From Loripinus fragilis (taxonomy: Eukaryota > Mollusca > Bivalvia > Lucinida > Lucinidae): 64,000 nucleotides of DNA. The translations under genes were made by a program, and so were the position numbers. Below are positions 22,737 to 35,591 of the stretch, in pieces; positions within the stretch are counted from its first letter, which is position 1, and each line of letters opens with the position of its first letter. Location: the NCBI GenBank assembly GCA_964019695.1, contig OZ026515.1, positions 135,156,549 through 135,220,548 on the forward strand, read 5' to 3'. The notes below the pieces were generated by a model, which worked only from the letters and a program-made list of their open reading frames with translations, searched no databases and had not been told where the DNA came from.

Positions 22737-23640
22737 GGTAGTACATATAACAGTTAAAGCTCAAGGCATTTATTAAATGACTACTTAAAATAGGTATCCT
22801 ACATAAACCTGGGCCAGCATGCAAATAAGTATACACTAATCGAAACTTCTAACCAATCACTTGTATTTTTTCAAAGCAGGAATTAATCGATGTTTATAGA
22901 TGTAATTCTTTCCAGCTGGTTAGAAACGGTAAGAGAACATGTTATTTCAGGAATAAAATTGAAATAATCGATATAAGATTGCCCTTGTACTATGTGCTAA
23001 ACATTTTGCTTGTCCAAAATATGTAGTTTTCTAGAAAAAAAACAGGTTTTATGACTGATTGGTTAGAACTTACGATTAGTGTAAATAGGGCTTGTTAGAG
23101 ACATTAGCTTGAGTGTTTAATGCTATTATGAGGGTAACATGCGTAACATGGGCCTGAAAAAATAGTGTAAGTGACGATAATATAGAACTTCAATTCATTT
23201 AAGTAGCAGCTGTACAGATTTGCTTTATTCTGGGACAGATGTAATACAAGTATAATCAATAACTACCATACTGATACTCGGAAATAAGCAGGAAACACCA
23301 AGTAACGTATACAACGTTAATAACTCAAAACATTTATAAAATTAATACATAGAATATGTAACTGTGTTATAAGAAGTTCATAAACCTGTGTCAGCATGCA
23401 AATATGTACGAACATGTCATGGTTGAGACATTATCAGGGACGTTTAATGCTATTTCGGAGGGGGCTGGCGTATATGACGTGATGTTACACGCTAACGCTG
23501 CCACTCTCAGAGGGCTCACATCTATTATTTTGTGTCTCATATAATGTAGTTTTAGAAAATCATAGTGTCCAAAAAATCCCCCTGGGGTGGGGGAGGGAGG
23601 TCTATAGCAAGCTCAATGCCTACAAAGCTCTCTACTGTGT
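22737..23640 (-). mobile_element. Large TIR transposon I, right arm
   Basis: In reverse complement it aligns with 10200-10760 and 29580-30110: CCTCCCCCACCCCAGGGGG, then AGCCCTCTGAGAGTGGCAGC, then GTAACATCACGTCATATACG, then ..AACTTCTTATAACACAG and AGTATCAGTATGG. It faces the left arm at 9687, so the two are read as opposite ends of one element about 14 kb long including insertions. Interrupted by a MITE at 22832-23083. Confidence 0.6.
22832..23083. mobile_element. TA-flanked mariner-like MITE
   Basis: TA plus CACTAATCGAAACTTCTAAC at the left and the inverse GTTAGAACTTACGATTAGTG plus TA at the right. 252 bp, no open frame; it interrupts the right arm of transposon I. Confidence 0.75.
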
Positions 23641-24835
23641 ATTTCTTACTTGTTAGGCTACTTGCGAGGCCCCCAGGGGGAGGTGGTCTGTGCTCTCTTG
23701 CTGCCTAAATTTAATGCACTGCTCTTCCCCAATCCTCAGCTCCCTGAAAGTATTTTGCCTTTGCTACCCAAATCCCTAAAATAATTCAGCTTCTCCCCAA
23801 ATCCCCCAAAATATAAGCCAATTCTCCCTAAATCTGCGGAATTAAATTCACATTTTTAATACATGAGCCCGTGACTTTAAGTTCACTTAATATTTTGCAA
23901 TATACATGTAAAGACGAGGCTTTAGGCGCTTACCCATGGAATAGCTCAAAGTATGAGGCCATCATAAAAATGCTGTTGCTGTACAGAGTAGAGTAGCCTA
24001 GGTATGGAGGAATGCTCTCTAGATTTGATTTTTTTTCATTTAGAGACAGACCATTTGTTTTTCTGGTAGGGCGTGTGAGGGGGCTTTTTTTTTACAACAG
24101 CTGAAACTAGACTTTTTTTAGACAAAGTGAAAGTTTTCATTTTTTGTAACCATAAAAAATAGCAAGTGAGTATGATCAGGAAATTGAAACTCCCAATAAG
24201 CATTTATTTTTTGTAACCATAAAAGTCCCTATATGCATGTTTAAGGTCAGTTTCATCACGTAAGTATATAGCCCAGTCCCAGTACAGTTTGGGGCAAAAT
24301 TCGAGCAGAAATGGAACATATTAAAATGACTAGGACAAAGGCTTAGCATGCACAGAAAAAAGTCCCCCCCACCAAAAAAAAAAATAGATCGAATTGGAGA
24401 TATTTTTGGTTAAAATTTGAAGTTTATTGATTTTTCGGGTATATTTTCCCCGGTTATTTACTATTTCAGTGAAAGCTGAAAGTGTGCCATGCTTGTAACT
24501 TTGGTGCCTATCCTACACATGTTTATGATTGATATCGTCAATTAAGCCACATTTCCACAAAAAATCTTTTATTTCAGAAAAAATAGAAATTTCATACATT
24601 TTTTAATCACAAATTGCTTTCCAAATTTTGCAAATTATATGCAACAATGATATTCCTGTGAAAATATATATTTTTTCATGTACCTAAAAAAAGCCATTTG
24701 ATATGTAAATGATAATCTGCCACTCTACACAGATAATATGCCCTGGTTTTGTAAGTGATTTAACCAGTTGCAGCAAAGTATGACAGCACATCTCTAACGG
24801 TTTGCAAAAGTTATCATCCCATTTTCAGTCCTTTC
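23641..24835. other. AT-rich sequence without recognisable gene
   Basis: Contains repeated CCCCAAATCC-type blocks at 23720-23840 and poly-A/T tracts. No exon, TIR pair or coding signal could be supported. Confidence 0.35.
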
Positions 24836-27230
24836 AGCTTTAATGAATTTTCTCAGAATCTCTAGCATTTTAATGTACTGGATCCACAGCTTTGGTGTTT
24901 TGTTCTTCTTACTCATATTTTCTAGCTTTGCATCTAGCAATTGTACAATGTTTCTAACATTTTCATCTTACTCCACATCGGCTAGATCTACCTCATGTTT
25001 CATGAGATTGTCAAACAGTTTCACGCCATCTTCTGCCACTGTATTGGCATGCATGAGTGCTGCTTGTCCATTAATGTCAAGAGTAATTATAGCATCACTT
25101 CTTTCATTCAAAAATGTATCTGTCTTGAGCTAGGTCAATTGATTCTTCTTCATTATATCTACTTCATTATTATCAGGTCGGTTGGTATCAAATATATCTG
25201 CTGCAATAAGAGTTGCTCTGAGCAATTGCATTGCCACTAAGCATATGGGGTACAGTCTTCTCAGCAAACACTACTAAGAGAGATCCTTTAATCCAGTTTC
25301 TGTTGTAATATGCTCAAATGATTACAAGAAAATAGATTCCCATGTGAAATCCCACAAGGGGCAAAACAACGTTCTTAATTCTGCTAGTAGAGGGCTAAGC
25401 ATCCAAAGTGTATTGTGCCTTCATCTAAAAGAGGCTGATCAAACGCTAAAACAGATGCCACTCTATATTTCTTTTGCCTGGTCTGCAACAAAGTGTAGCG
25501 TGGAATATATGTACGATTCATTTGTAAATTGTGTAGGTCCAATGTCTATCATTGGCAGAAAATATATTGAAGATACTGATTGACCAGGATATTCCCCATG
25601 ATGAACGAGTTGCATAGTACCATTCCAGGCTGGAGTTTTAGGGTAAAGTAGCCATGATAACTTCCAAAGTATATCAGTGTTCCTGGAATTATCATCTTTG
25701 CCAATTTCTGAAAGTTTTTCATATTTTTAATATTGAACATTTCTACATTCTTGTAAAAGGAAAGGTATACTTAGGCAACGGCTACAACATCCTCAGCTGT
25801 TAATGCTACATGGGGAATTATTCTTGAGGTACATTTAACAGCTGATATCATACCAATACTATGGAATGTGTTTAGACGATCGAGAATTTGAGTATTGTGA
25901 TTTATATTGTCTGCCACAAGCTGTTGAAACTGATCCTGCATTAAACCAGGAGTCTCAAATGGTTGTGAAACAGCAGCACTTTTCTGGTGCTGATAAGATT
26001 AACAGAAACCAAGTTTGTGTAATGCTTCTATGAGAAATCTGGACCCACATTCTAAGTACAATTGCACACCAAGAGATCATTGAAGGGGGGCAATGACAAC
26101 TCTTGGTCTCACTGCTTGCATGATGGCATGACCGATAGCTGTTTGTTTTAATGGTGTGTTCTTACCAACTAACATCTTCATAAGTAGTATTTTTAAAGAT
26201 TCTGGCAAATACGCTAAACATTTTTCAGGAGTCGATATATCTTCAGCAGAGTGGTGTGCATCTTTTCTAGTTTCTATTACCTTTACACCAGTCTTTATTA
26301 GCTTTGCTGCAGTTTCAATAACTCTTAACGTTTGTATTTCAGGGTTTTCTGATTAAGGCTTGCCCTTCTTTTAAGTAATTATAACTCTTTCACCATACTG
26401 ACCCAGCAATCTCCTTTTCATGTGTTTGAAACTAAATGGGTTTTTACAAAGCTGACCCATTTTAATTATTAAATCTTGAATTGTAAGTTTTCCTATAAAT
26501 AATTTACAGCTTGCAAAAATACATCTTCTCGTTTAATATATAAGCTTGACCAGATACATTGTTTCTTTTCATGACTGGTGGTTAAAACAATCTTCATCTG
26601 GGTCTCCCTGCAATCTAATCTCAATGCTATAACTGGTGGTATACGCTGTGGGAGGGCAGTCAAATATCTTGAGTACTCTATGCGAGCAAGGACCTCATTT
26701 CCTCAAATGTCTTTCCTCTCTAAGCACTTTGCTTTTAATTGTTGTTGGGCGAAATGCGATCTTACTTTGTATGCAAGATGTTTCTCTGGCATTTGTGATT
26801 CTGCTTTCAACATACGTACTTGAATAGTTTTGCAGCAAAATAAACATTTACTGTCATAGAAGAAGACTGTCGATCCTGATCTCAAACCAAGATTTTTTTT
26901 TGAGGACAATTTTTTTGTTATTTGTATTTGGTGTTGCCAAATTGCAATGTTTTTGTCACTTTCCCATATGGTGTCCTGGGTCAGGTGTGTTACTTGATTG
27001 TATTGATTCATGATCTTTGCCTCCTTCCATACCTTACTTTTTTAGATTCATTAACCTTTTGTCTATTATCATACTATATTCTTTTGTGTATGTTTTCCTG
27101 CATTCTTCATGGGCTCTATCACCTTCTTTCACTTCACTGCTATCACCTTTTTTCTCATTTGCTTGATAGTCAGTGTCACATCCCTTTTGGTATAGTTTTA
27201 CAGTGTTACCCTCTTTAAGAGACACACTTT
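24836..27230 (-). pseudogene. Decayed transposon protein fragments
   Basis: The minus strand of 24840-25135 reads INGQAALMHANTVAEDGVK, then LFDNLMKHEVDLADVE, a stop, then LWIQYIKMLEILRKFIKAER. This last segment is a strongly conserved stretch in the same transposon proteins that carry the GCDTTSY region. At 27225-26703 an N-terminal-like zinc-binding stretch is visible (GDRAHEECRKTYTKEY, then FFYDSKCLFCCKT), split by a Penelope pLTR fragment at about 26950-27030. The order, C-terminal part at low coordinates and N-terminal part at high coordinates, fits one minus-strand gene about 2.4 kb long with many stops. The superfamily (Academ-like) is inferred. Confidence 0.5.
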
Positions 27231-27600
27231 TGACTCTCCATAATCATCTTTTGCTGTGATATTTGACTATTAATGAATGTTTCAAACTTATATATGGCTT
27301 CATAGAAGTTTTTACTTATGTCACCTAGGACCGTATCAATTTGAAATTGGGTACCTACCATAATGTACCACATGTAGAGCATATTTGATAATATTAATCA
27401 TTCATTTATTTTATTTTTGCGTATTCCCTAGGTGCACAATCAGTATCAGGTGACAACAATCAGGTGCGTATCAGCAAACAGTAACGGTCTTTAGCTACTT
27501 ACTTTGATTTTTGGAATGAAAACATGAAGCAAACAGTATTATTTTTGTGTCTTGTGCGCTATGTAGCCCCATGGAATGCTCTTAAACCATTTTTAGGGCC
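27231..27600. other. No recognisable feature
   Basis: AT-rich DNA with no coding or repeat signal that can be supported, ending just before a satellite. Confidence 0.3.
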
Positions 27601-28260
27601 CCGCCAACGAATGTTGGTGAAGCTCTATTGTTTTCGGCTCGTCCGTCTGTCTGTCCGTCCGTCTGTCCGTCTGTCCGTGGTCACTCTAACTCAGTCATTT
27701 CTAATCGGATTTCTTCCAAATTTCATATATGGATTGCTTCCATCAACCTCTCGTTCAAGTTCGAATACGGGTTTTGTTCGACATCCCATAAGAAAGATTC
27801 ATCTATCAATATCCGCTGTCGTGGTCACTCTAACTCAGCCATTTTTAATCGGATTTCTTCCAAATTTCATATATGAATTACTTCTATCAATCTTTCATTC
27901 AAGTTCGAAATTGGGTTTTATCAGACATCAGATAACCAAGATGGCCGACAAAATGGCCACCGCCTATCAATGCCTGCTGTCATGGTCACTCTTACTGAGT
28001 CATTTTCTATCAGATTTATTTCAAATTTCATATATAGATTCCTTTCATCAAACTCTCATTCAAGTTCGAATATGTGTTTTGTCTGGCGAATGATTACCAA
28101 AATGGCTGACAAAATGGCCGCCACCTATCAGTGTCCGCTGTCGTGGTCACTCTAACTTAGTCATTTTTTATCGGATTTCTTCCAAATTTCATGTATGGAT
28201 TGCTTCCATCAAACTCTTGTTCAAGTTTGAATACAAGTTTAGTCCGACGAACAATAACCA
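27600..28260 (+). repeat. About 160-bp satellite, four monomers
   Basis: The block GTGGTCACTCTAACTCAG..TCGGATTTCTTCCAAATTTC..TTCAAGTTCGAA recurs starting near 27678, 27821, 27983 and 28142. A (GTCC GTCT)n-like tract precedes it (27638-27680). Some monomers contain AAGATGGCCGAC. Long open frames in this region reflect the repeat periodicity. Confidence 0.85.
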
Positions 28261-28630
28261 AGATACATTCTCAATATAACACATTCTTAAAAAGGTTATC
28301 CATTGGAAGTAAAGAATGCGACAAAGAACTGAAACCAGAGTGTGCACATTTTCTGGATCAGACTAGCTAGTTCAGGCCATTTAGGCCTCATCAGTGACCC
28401 TCTAAAAGTTTCAAAGTTTCACAATGAAACCAATGATCCCTAAGGACAAGAAAATAAAATCTACACTATAGTGAAGGGCAGGGACACGTTCTACCGCCGC
28501 CACACGTCCCACTCACCAGCTGTATTAAAATCAAATTATATATATTCTCAAAAAGGTTATCCATTGGAAGCAAAGAATGCACCAAAGAATTGAAACCAGA
28601 GTGTGCAAATTTTCTGGACCAGAGTTACTT
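28258..28630 (+). repeat. Direct repeat of a 90-bp block
   Basis: AAAAAGGTTATCCATTGGAA..AAAGAATGC..GAAACCAGAGTGTGCA occurs at about 28285-28360 and again at 28550-28615 with few differences. Confidence 0.75.
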
Positions 28631-29039
28631 TTCTATAAAACGCCTCAGGTGTTATTGAATTCTATATAGACTAAGCTCTGCTTTATGCTCTTTAGCGTGT
28701 ACGCAATGCACCGCCGACATGAACTCATATTTTTTTTCATTTGCTGGACCTATTCTATCAGAATGTTTATATTTTTAATGGCAACGTTGTTCATTATTTA
28801 ATATTATTTTATATTGCACTAACGTTCCTCACTCTTGCTATTAGCAGCCTAAATTGTTAATCCTTTAAGACTGAATAGCTGCTCTCAAAGTGCTTGTTCA
28901 GAAATGAAGTGCATAATCCGATAATATAGTAAACAGTTATTTCATGCCTGTTTGTAGTATAGTCAAAACTATTACCCCGAGGTGCCATGGACGACTTGAT
29001 GCACAACTTAATCTGATCATTGCTTATAGGCCACTGGCT

Positions 29040-32000
29040 GGATATGGTTTACCTCCCCCAGGGGGGAATCTTGTAGACTGTATTTTTCTTGAAGCCCAAT
29101 GTCTTGCAAGGATTTTGCAACATGTAAGCCCTCTGACAATGGCAGCGTTAAGCTGTAACAGCCTGTTACATACGTTACCCTACACAATATTTGATAATTA
29201 AAATTCTTTTTAATACTTCAGAAAAGTGCAAATGATAAGGTAGGATTGTCAAATTGGTTATATTTTCTAAGTAAGCTATTAATGGGCCACATATATTGAC
29301 ATTTAAAAACAAATATAGTCACCCCCGATGTAGTGTATGTTACGTTTTTTCATCGAACCCCTTTCAAATGATAAATGGATCTAATATAGTTTGTCTTAAA
29401 TTTATTGGAAACCAGTTTATGCTCATTAATTTGATATTATATTAAAGATTTTTATATTTACCTTTTCAAATCTGCAAGCATTATGTTTCTATCTTATATA
29501 CTTTTTGAGTTATTAGATGTTGATCATGGTAACCCCATGTCACACAAATTGTAAAATGTAATTATCTAGGCCTTGCGCTGGCTGTAGACCCAACCTCCCC
29601 CAGAGGGAATTTTGTACACTATAATTTCCAGATACAACATTATATAAGCCACAAAATGAAATATGTTAGCCCTCTGAGAGTGGCAGCGTTAGCGGGTAAC
29701 ATCATGTTACGTACGTTACGTGCAAAATAACGTTAAATTTTCCTGATTATGTCTCCAACATGACATATTCAGACTGACACATGTCTAAGAACTTCTTATA
29801 ACACAGTTACATAATTTTAGCGTTTATGTTATAAATGTCTTGAGTTTTTGCCGTTGTATATGTAACTTAGTGTTTCATATCTTATTTCCAAGTATCAGTA
29901 TGGCAGTAAATGACTATACATGTATTACATCCGTCAGTGAATATAGCAAATCTATAAGGCTGCTATTCAAATTAATTGAAGTTCCTTATTATGGTGTTTT
30001 ACACTATTTTACAGCCCAGGTTAAATACGTTACTCTCCGAATACCATTAAACGTTCAAGATAAGGTCTCCAACATGACCTGCTTGTACTTATTTGCATGC
30101 TTGCACAGGTCTATGAACTTCTTTTTACTGTGGCTCATTTTCTGAGGAAGTAACTCAAAACATAAGCTACCATAAACCCTCTTTTCTTTTATAGAGACCT
30201 CAAATATAGTTATCATAATACTCATCGAAAGTTTGTAACATACAGTGCAGTGTGCGAGTAACAACTTAAAAGATCAAAGAAAACCCATCAGGTAGAAGTT
30301 ATAGAGCTGTTTCTTGCCAAGCTAGCAACTCTTCTTATATTATCCAAGGGTTTAATACAGCTTATTTATCCTCTATCAGATTCATCTTGCAAGGACTTTG
30401 CAATATGCTAGCACTCTGGTAATGGCACCATTACCTTGTAACAACCAATTACATATATAACCCATCAACATCTTTGATAATTTTAGTAAATGACATGACT
30501 TCTAAAAAGCGCAAACCATAAGGCAAGATTTCCAACTTGGCTATATCATCCAAGTTAGCTATTTTTGCATCACAGATATGGACCTTTGGAAACAAATATG
30601 CATCCCAAAGTGTTATGTATGTTACATTTTTTTATTATTCCTGTATAAATGATTTATGAAACTAATAGTTGATATTTCTTGATGTGAATGTGCTTACTAA
30701 TTCATTTTGTATTAAAGAATATTTATGTACCTTTTGGAAACTGCAAACATTATGTTTCTGTCTTTTATAAGGTCTGAGTTGTTGAGTTTTGAACATGGTA
30801 ACCCCATATCACACAAAATGTGAACTATAATTCTGTGGCTCTTTTATTAGGGTACAATTAAGTTTTCTTTCACCCAGAGGTACTCGATTTCCTTCCCATT
30901 TATTTCCACACATTTTGTCCATATTTGGAAAGCCTCACTTGCTTTCATGGGAAAGACTTGATAGTTCAATCTTTGTATGTACATCTGAAGGACAGAAAAG
31001 CCGGGTGGAGGTAATCTCATGTTCATGCCATTTGAAATAGTCAGTATATGTGAATGGCTTTGGTACTTTTTCAGAAACATATCATACTGCAGCTTATTCA
31101 CATTTACATAAATAACATATGTTAGGGCTTCATGTTACTGATGAGTGCCCAGAGCAATTCTTTGTTTGTTTTCTTACCCTGCTTAGAATGTTGATGAACT
31201 AGTGTGGGAGGCGTCCGATAATTTGATAGGAACAAACTTTCAGTGGTTCTAACACATCGGCACATTGGTAGTGTAAAAATCTGTTCAACAGTGTATTACT
31301 GTAGATCTCTTCCCCTATACTCTGGCCAATGTTGTTGACATTCAGAAGGTGCATCTTTTGTTGCATACACCATTGTTGAATAAAACACCCAGGTTATCCT
31401 CTGCGAGAACGTTTGTAAGACTTTATATACTGCTGCTTATACAATGTATATATGTATCATTGCAAAACCAACATGCCCTGCCTTTAGTGCCTGGCTGAAT
31501 ACTGGTGCCATCAGATCCGTGAAGGTGGCAGGAAAAGCTATTATGCTCTGTAGTTACAGCATTCTCATCAAAGTTATGTGCAGAACTACATGGTCAATCT
31601 AATGTTGGTTCAATTAGTGATTGCAATCCATGCAGATGTTTGGACTTATCAGTTTTGGTGGAAATTATATCAGGAGTTGACAGTGACCATGGTACAGGTC
31701 CCAGAAGGAACGGCAGTGTCAACTAAAGGTCAAGATTATGTCCAATAGAATGACGCTCCTTTAAGCTCTCATCAAGCTGTTTACGTTTTGTAAATTGGAC
31801 AATTTCTTCTTGCTTGACCTCGCAAGCCTCAAAACTTCATTAGCTTGTAGCATTTTAAGGAGTAGAATACAGATTTTTTTAAAACTAAAAGTGAGTCAAT
31901 GAAGTCTGCAACAGCCTTCCTGCCAATGTCACCAGCCTCAATAAGATCCTTAGCTATGCCAGGCGTAGCAGGAACACCGAAAGACAAAAGTACAGTTCAC

Positions 32001-32180
32001 ACCCATTTATCAGTCAATGCACCTAAATAACGCGACGCGACAATTTCATCAATAAAAATGCGCAGATATGGCATATCCGAGCCAATACGACAACAGGTTG
32101 GCAGTGAAACATTGCCAATGACTACAAAGACAGCAGCTTTTTTGGAGCCAGTCATTAAGGAATACAAACGATTGAAATGA
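29040..32180. mobile_element. Second copy of transposon I, largely uninterrupted
   Basis: Collinear with 9687-11220 and then 18885-20300, but without the intervening Penelope and 7.2-kb insertions. It begins CCTCCCCCAGGGGGGAATC, carries the same series of GTTACRTAYGTTAC modules, then minus-strand coding remnants (31101-30847, IYIQ/MYIQRLNYQ.FPMK; 32191-31997, unrecognised). A right terminus is not found before the satellite at 32370, so the copy is probably truncated. Confidence 0.65.
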
Positions 32181-32369
32181 GGTTTAATCATTTTTGAATG
32201 TTTGTGACTTTTCAGTATAGAGGGTTAAACCAGTTAGAACTGTATGGTACTTTAACTATTGAAGCGTGGCTTAAATTAAACATCCATTTTGAATGCAGAT
32301 ATCTGGAACTATATTTTATTAAGATTTATTGTATTGGGTGTAAGAGATATAAATGAATCTAAATATCCT

Positions 32370-34060
32370 TCAATTGTTTTTCTTAGTGTACTTAAAACTT
32401 ATCTTAGCATTGCTCAAAATGCAAATTCCTCTTTCACCTTCTGACCAAGGGTGTTCATATGTGGCACAATAATTGCCTATTGTGTTAAATAGCAAAAACA
32501 GTTTCAAACTATGGATATGACCTCCGGCCGAAAGGTCAGGGCCAAATATTCTTAAAATATGTAATTTTTCTCTTAACACGATATTTCTTTCATATCATGG
32601 TTTGATGGAGGGTGTTCATATTTAACACAATGATTGCTTATGGTGTGTAGATTACAACAAAGGTTTCAAGTCACCAAGTTGACATTTAGTAAAAGGTCAA
32701 GGTCATATATACAATGTACTTAAAACTGTCTATGGCTTGAAACTCAAACTCCTCTTTTATGTTTTGACCAATAGTGTTGATATCTAACAATGAAGCCTAT
32801 GGTTTGTAGATTACAATGAACGTTTCAGATCAGTGCTACGACCTTGAAGTCATAGATCAAATTAACATATACTTATAATCTTATTACAGTTCGTGATGCA
32901 AATTCCTTTTTCATTTTTTTGAGTGAGGAAGTTAATATATAGTAAAATGAAAAATTAAACAATGGTTTCAGATTGTTGATATGAGTAAATGGTCAAGGTT
33001 ACACGTACTCAAAACTGATCTACAGCTCATAAAAGTAAGTAAGGGTGCAAAAATCAGGAATCGATACAATCAAGTACCGCACCTGACCCAGGATACCAAT
33101 GGGAAAGTGACAAACTCACAGCTAGACACCACAAACGAGAACCAAGAGGTCAGCCCTTTCCCAGCAGGTGACCACAAAGCACATATAAACAGACGCGCAC
33201 AAAGACATAGCAAACACAAGACAGAAAAAAAACATAAAGGATCCACAAAAGAAGTACCGCCTTGGAACGGTCAGTAAAATATTTTACGGGAGGGCTTAAA
33301 CCGGTTTAATGTAAATTAAACTCATAATGTAAATTACCCTTTTATTTTTGACCCTGAGTGTTCAAATTTGGTACAATAATTGTCTATCGTGTACAACGAA
33401 AGTTCAAGATACTGCTATTACGATGGAGTCAAAGGTCATTGTCAAATACGTTTAAAATCAGTCTTATATCTCATAACGCGAATTTATCTTTCATTATCTG
33501 CTGAGGGTGTTCATATTTGGCACAATAATTGCCTATGGTGCGTAGATTACAAAGAAATTTCCAGATCACTGCAAATGTCGAGGTTAAATATACATAATAA
33601 GTTTTATAGCTTGTAACGCGAGCTCCTCTTTCATTTTTTGACAATGGTGTTCATTATTATTTCGAAAAAATATTGCTTATGGTGTATAGATTACAACGAA
33701 GGTTACAGAACATTACTATGACCTTAGGATCAAAGGTCGCGATTAAATATACTTAAACTCTGTTATACGGCTTGTAACACAAATTTCTCTTGTATTTTTG
33801 ACAGACGTGATTCCTATTTTGTACAATGATTGCCAATTTGATATTGGAGTCAAAGGTTGACATTTGAGTCAAAGGTCAAGGCCAAATATATTTGAAATCA
33901 GGCTGTTCATCTTCAAATGCCAACTCTTCTGACTTTTTTGACAGAGGATATTCATGTTTGACACAATGTTTACCTGAGGACAAAGGTTTTGGATTGCCAG
34001 CATGACCTTAAAGACAAATTTCAAGGTCAAAAAATGTCAAAAAATGTAACACTATACGGT
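32370..34060 (+). repeat. Degenerate 150-160-bp satellite with AGGTCA motifs
   Basis: The core TTCATATTTGGCACAATAAT..TGCCTATGGTGTGTAGATTA..CAAAGGTCAAGG recurs at roughly 32452, 32612, 32774, 33359, 33508, 33648, 33810 and 33950, strongly diverged. Many monomers contain TCAAAGGTCA or TCAAGGTCA. A Penelope pLTR fragment (33033-33305) interrupts the array. Confidence 0.75.
33033..33305 (-). mobile_element. Penelope pLTR fragment
   Basis: Shares the 3'-terminal ~265 bp of the 20606-21064 unit, from GTAAGTAAGGGTGCAAAAAT (the complement of the retroelement 3' end) through the GAAGTACCGCCTTGGAACGG block. 5'-truncated insertion inside a satellite. Confidence 0.7.
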
Positions 34061-34310
34061 ATTAAATGTAAGCGCGGATATTTGAGATTGGCCCCCATCG
34101 ATTGACCATCTTAATTCTAGTTTGTTTATAAGATTTTGCTTGAATTTTAATTGTTGTTATCAAAGGCTGATAATCCACGTAAATATTTTGAATGGCTAAT
34201 GCCATGGGTGATAATTCTTACTATGTTATATATAATAATATATCATGAACTTTTTATGCACAGTTATCACAGAGATAATTCTTATCATTTAAGCATTTTA
34301 GAAGCATATT

Positions 34311-34535
34311 TGAGCCGCGACATGTGATTTCCAACAATGTGGCATTTTGACAAGTGTAGACTCAGACGAGTCCGTGCAGCCTCCTTTTAAGCTGCTTTTC
34401 AGTCAGTAGCTTAAGAGTCACAGAATATTCAAGCGACTAGCGAAGGTTCTGATCAGACTGCGCGTATGCGCAGGCTGATCTGAGGCTTTGCTGGTCGCAC
34501 ATACCACATTGTTGGAAATCTCATGTCGCGGCTCA
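34311..34535. mobile_element. MITE with 32-bp TIR, TGAGCCGCGACATG
   Basis: Left TGAGCCGCGACATGTGATTT (34311) and the complementary right end TGAGCCGCGACATGAGATTT (ending 34535) continue inverted through CCAACAATGTGG, with one mismatch in 32. The inner part holds another palindrome around CTGATCAGACTGCGCGTATG. No open frame; superfamily unknown. Confidence 0.8.
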
Positions 34536-35573
34536 TTTTTGACTGCAAAAATAAGCAGTTTTAAAAATGTCACATTATTGCTAAAACATTCTTAAATGAA
34601 ATGGCGTTTTTATGTTCAAATATCTTCCTTTTTTAAGCATCTGTGCTGTTCAGTGTCGGGGTTGATTCTCAGTTATGTGTTATGTTAAAAAAACAATTTT
34701 CACAGTTTGTCTTCTTATCGAACACTGAAATGGTGCTCATTTTCTCCCACTAGCCGTTTAAAACATTTGCTTTGCTAACAGTGCACTACAGTAATGTGTT
34801 TTAAAGAAAGTAACGTATATAACAGTGACGCATGGTGTCGAAATTACTAAAAAGCAAACTGCTAGTAAGTTGCTTTTAATTAACCCATAATGTCCTTTTT
34901 GTGGGACATAGGCAAACAGTGCAGACCCAAAGCAGTCATCTATTCAGGGTCTGCATTATTTGTCTACAGAATGATCTATATCAAAATTTCAATAAAAATG
35001 AGAAAAAGGAAGAAAAAAAACACACACCACCCAACAACCTTTAAAACGGAAAGGGATCGGTCCATTTGATTAGAGTTGGGAATTCAACTCTATTTGGTTG
35101 AGAAATAAGAAAACTAGTTTTCAGGTACGCACATTTATCTGGAGACCTGCATCCAAGGCTCACTGCATCAAAGCAGATGGAAGAAATCATCAATAGATAT
35201 AAAGAGTTAGGATCGTTTGTGAAATTCCTATATTAATCGCTATGTCGTCTGTTCACCTGTCCGCGGTTCTTTTTAGTACCCACAAAATATGTTTAGATTG
35301 CTGGGTAAGAAAATAATGACAATTTTACCCTCAGAAATTTTGCTTTACTGGACCTTTGTTGGATGGTTCACTGTACACACAGATTAGAATTTCCAGATGC
35401 TCTTCAGTCTTTCTATAGTCTTTTAATAATGCCACATACTGCGGCATTTCTTCTGGGGCTTCACTGTTTGCCAATGCACCTGATTACCGGTTTCAATTAT
35501 ACTAAGGGTTAATAAAAATGTTAATTATCCCATAGCATCCTCGTCTTATGGCAATGCTCGCTTCACATTTCAG
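34536..35573. other. Presumed 5' flank of the plus-strand gene
   Basis: No exon is supported here. Hairpin fragments of the GCAAACAGTGCAGACCC family (34910-34965) and a piece of the AACATATGTTT foldback family are present. A pyrimidine-rich acceptor-like CACATTTCAG ends at 35573, directly before the exon with the start codon, so an upstream non-coding exon may exist. Confidence 0.4.
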
Positions 35574-35591
35574 TTGTTGTTCTATGACAAG

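Noticed and set aside
27524..28155. Open frame of about 189 codons on the plus strand with overlapping frames in other phases
   Set aside because: It translates a 160-bp satellite and a GTCC/GTCT tract; several frames stay open because of the periodicity, with no start, splice or domain support.
33033..33305. Introner-like element, because copies start GTAAGTAAG in complement
   Set aside because: The same unit forms the 3' end of a Penelope element and ends without a consistent AG; truncation at one side is better explained by reverse transcription.
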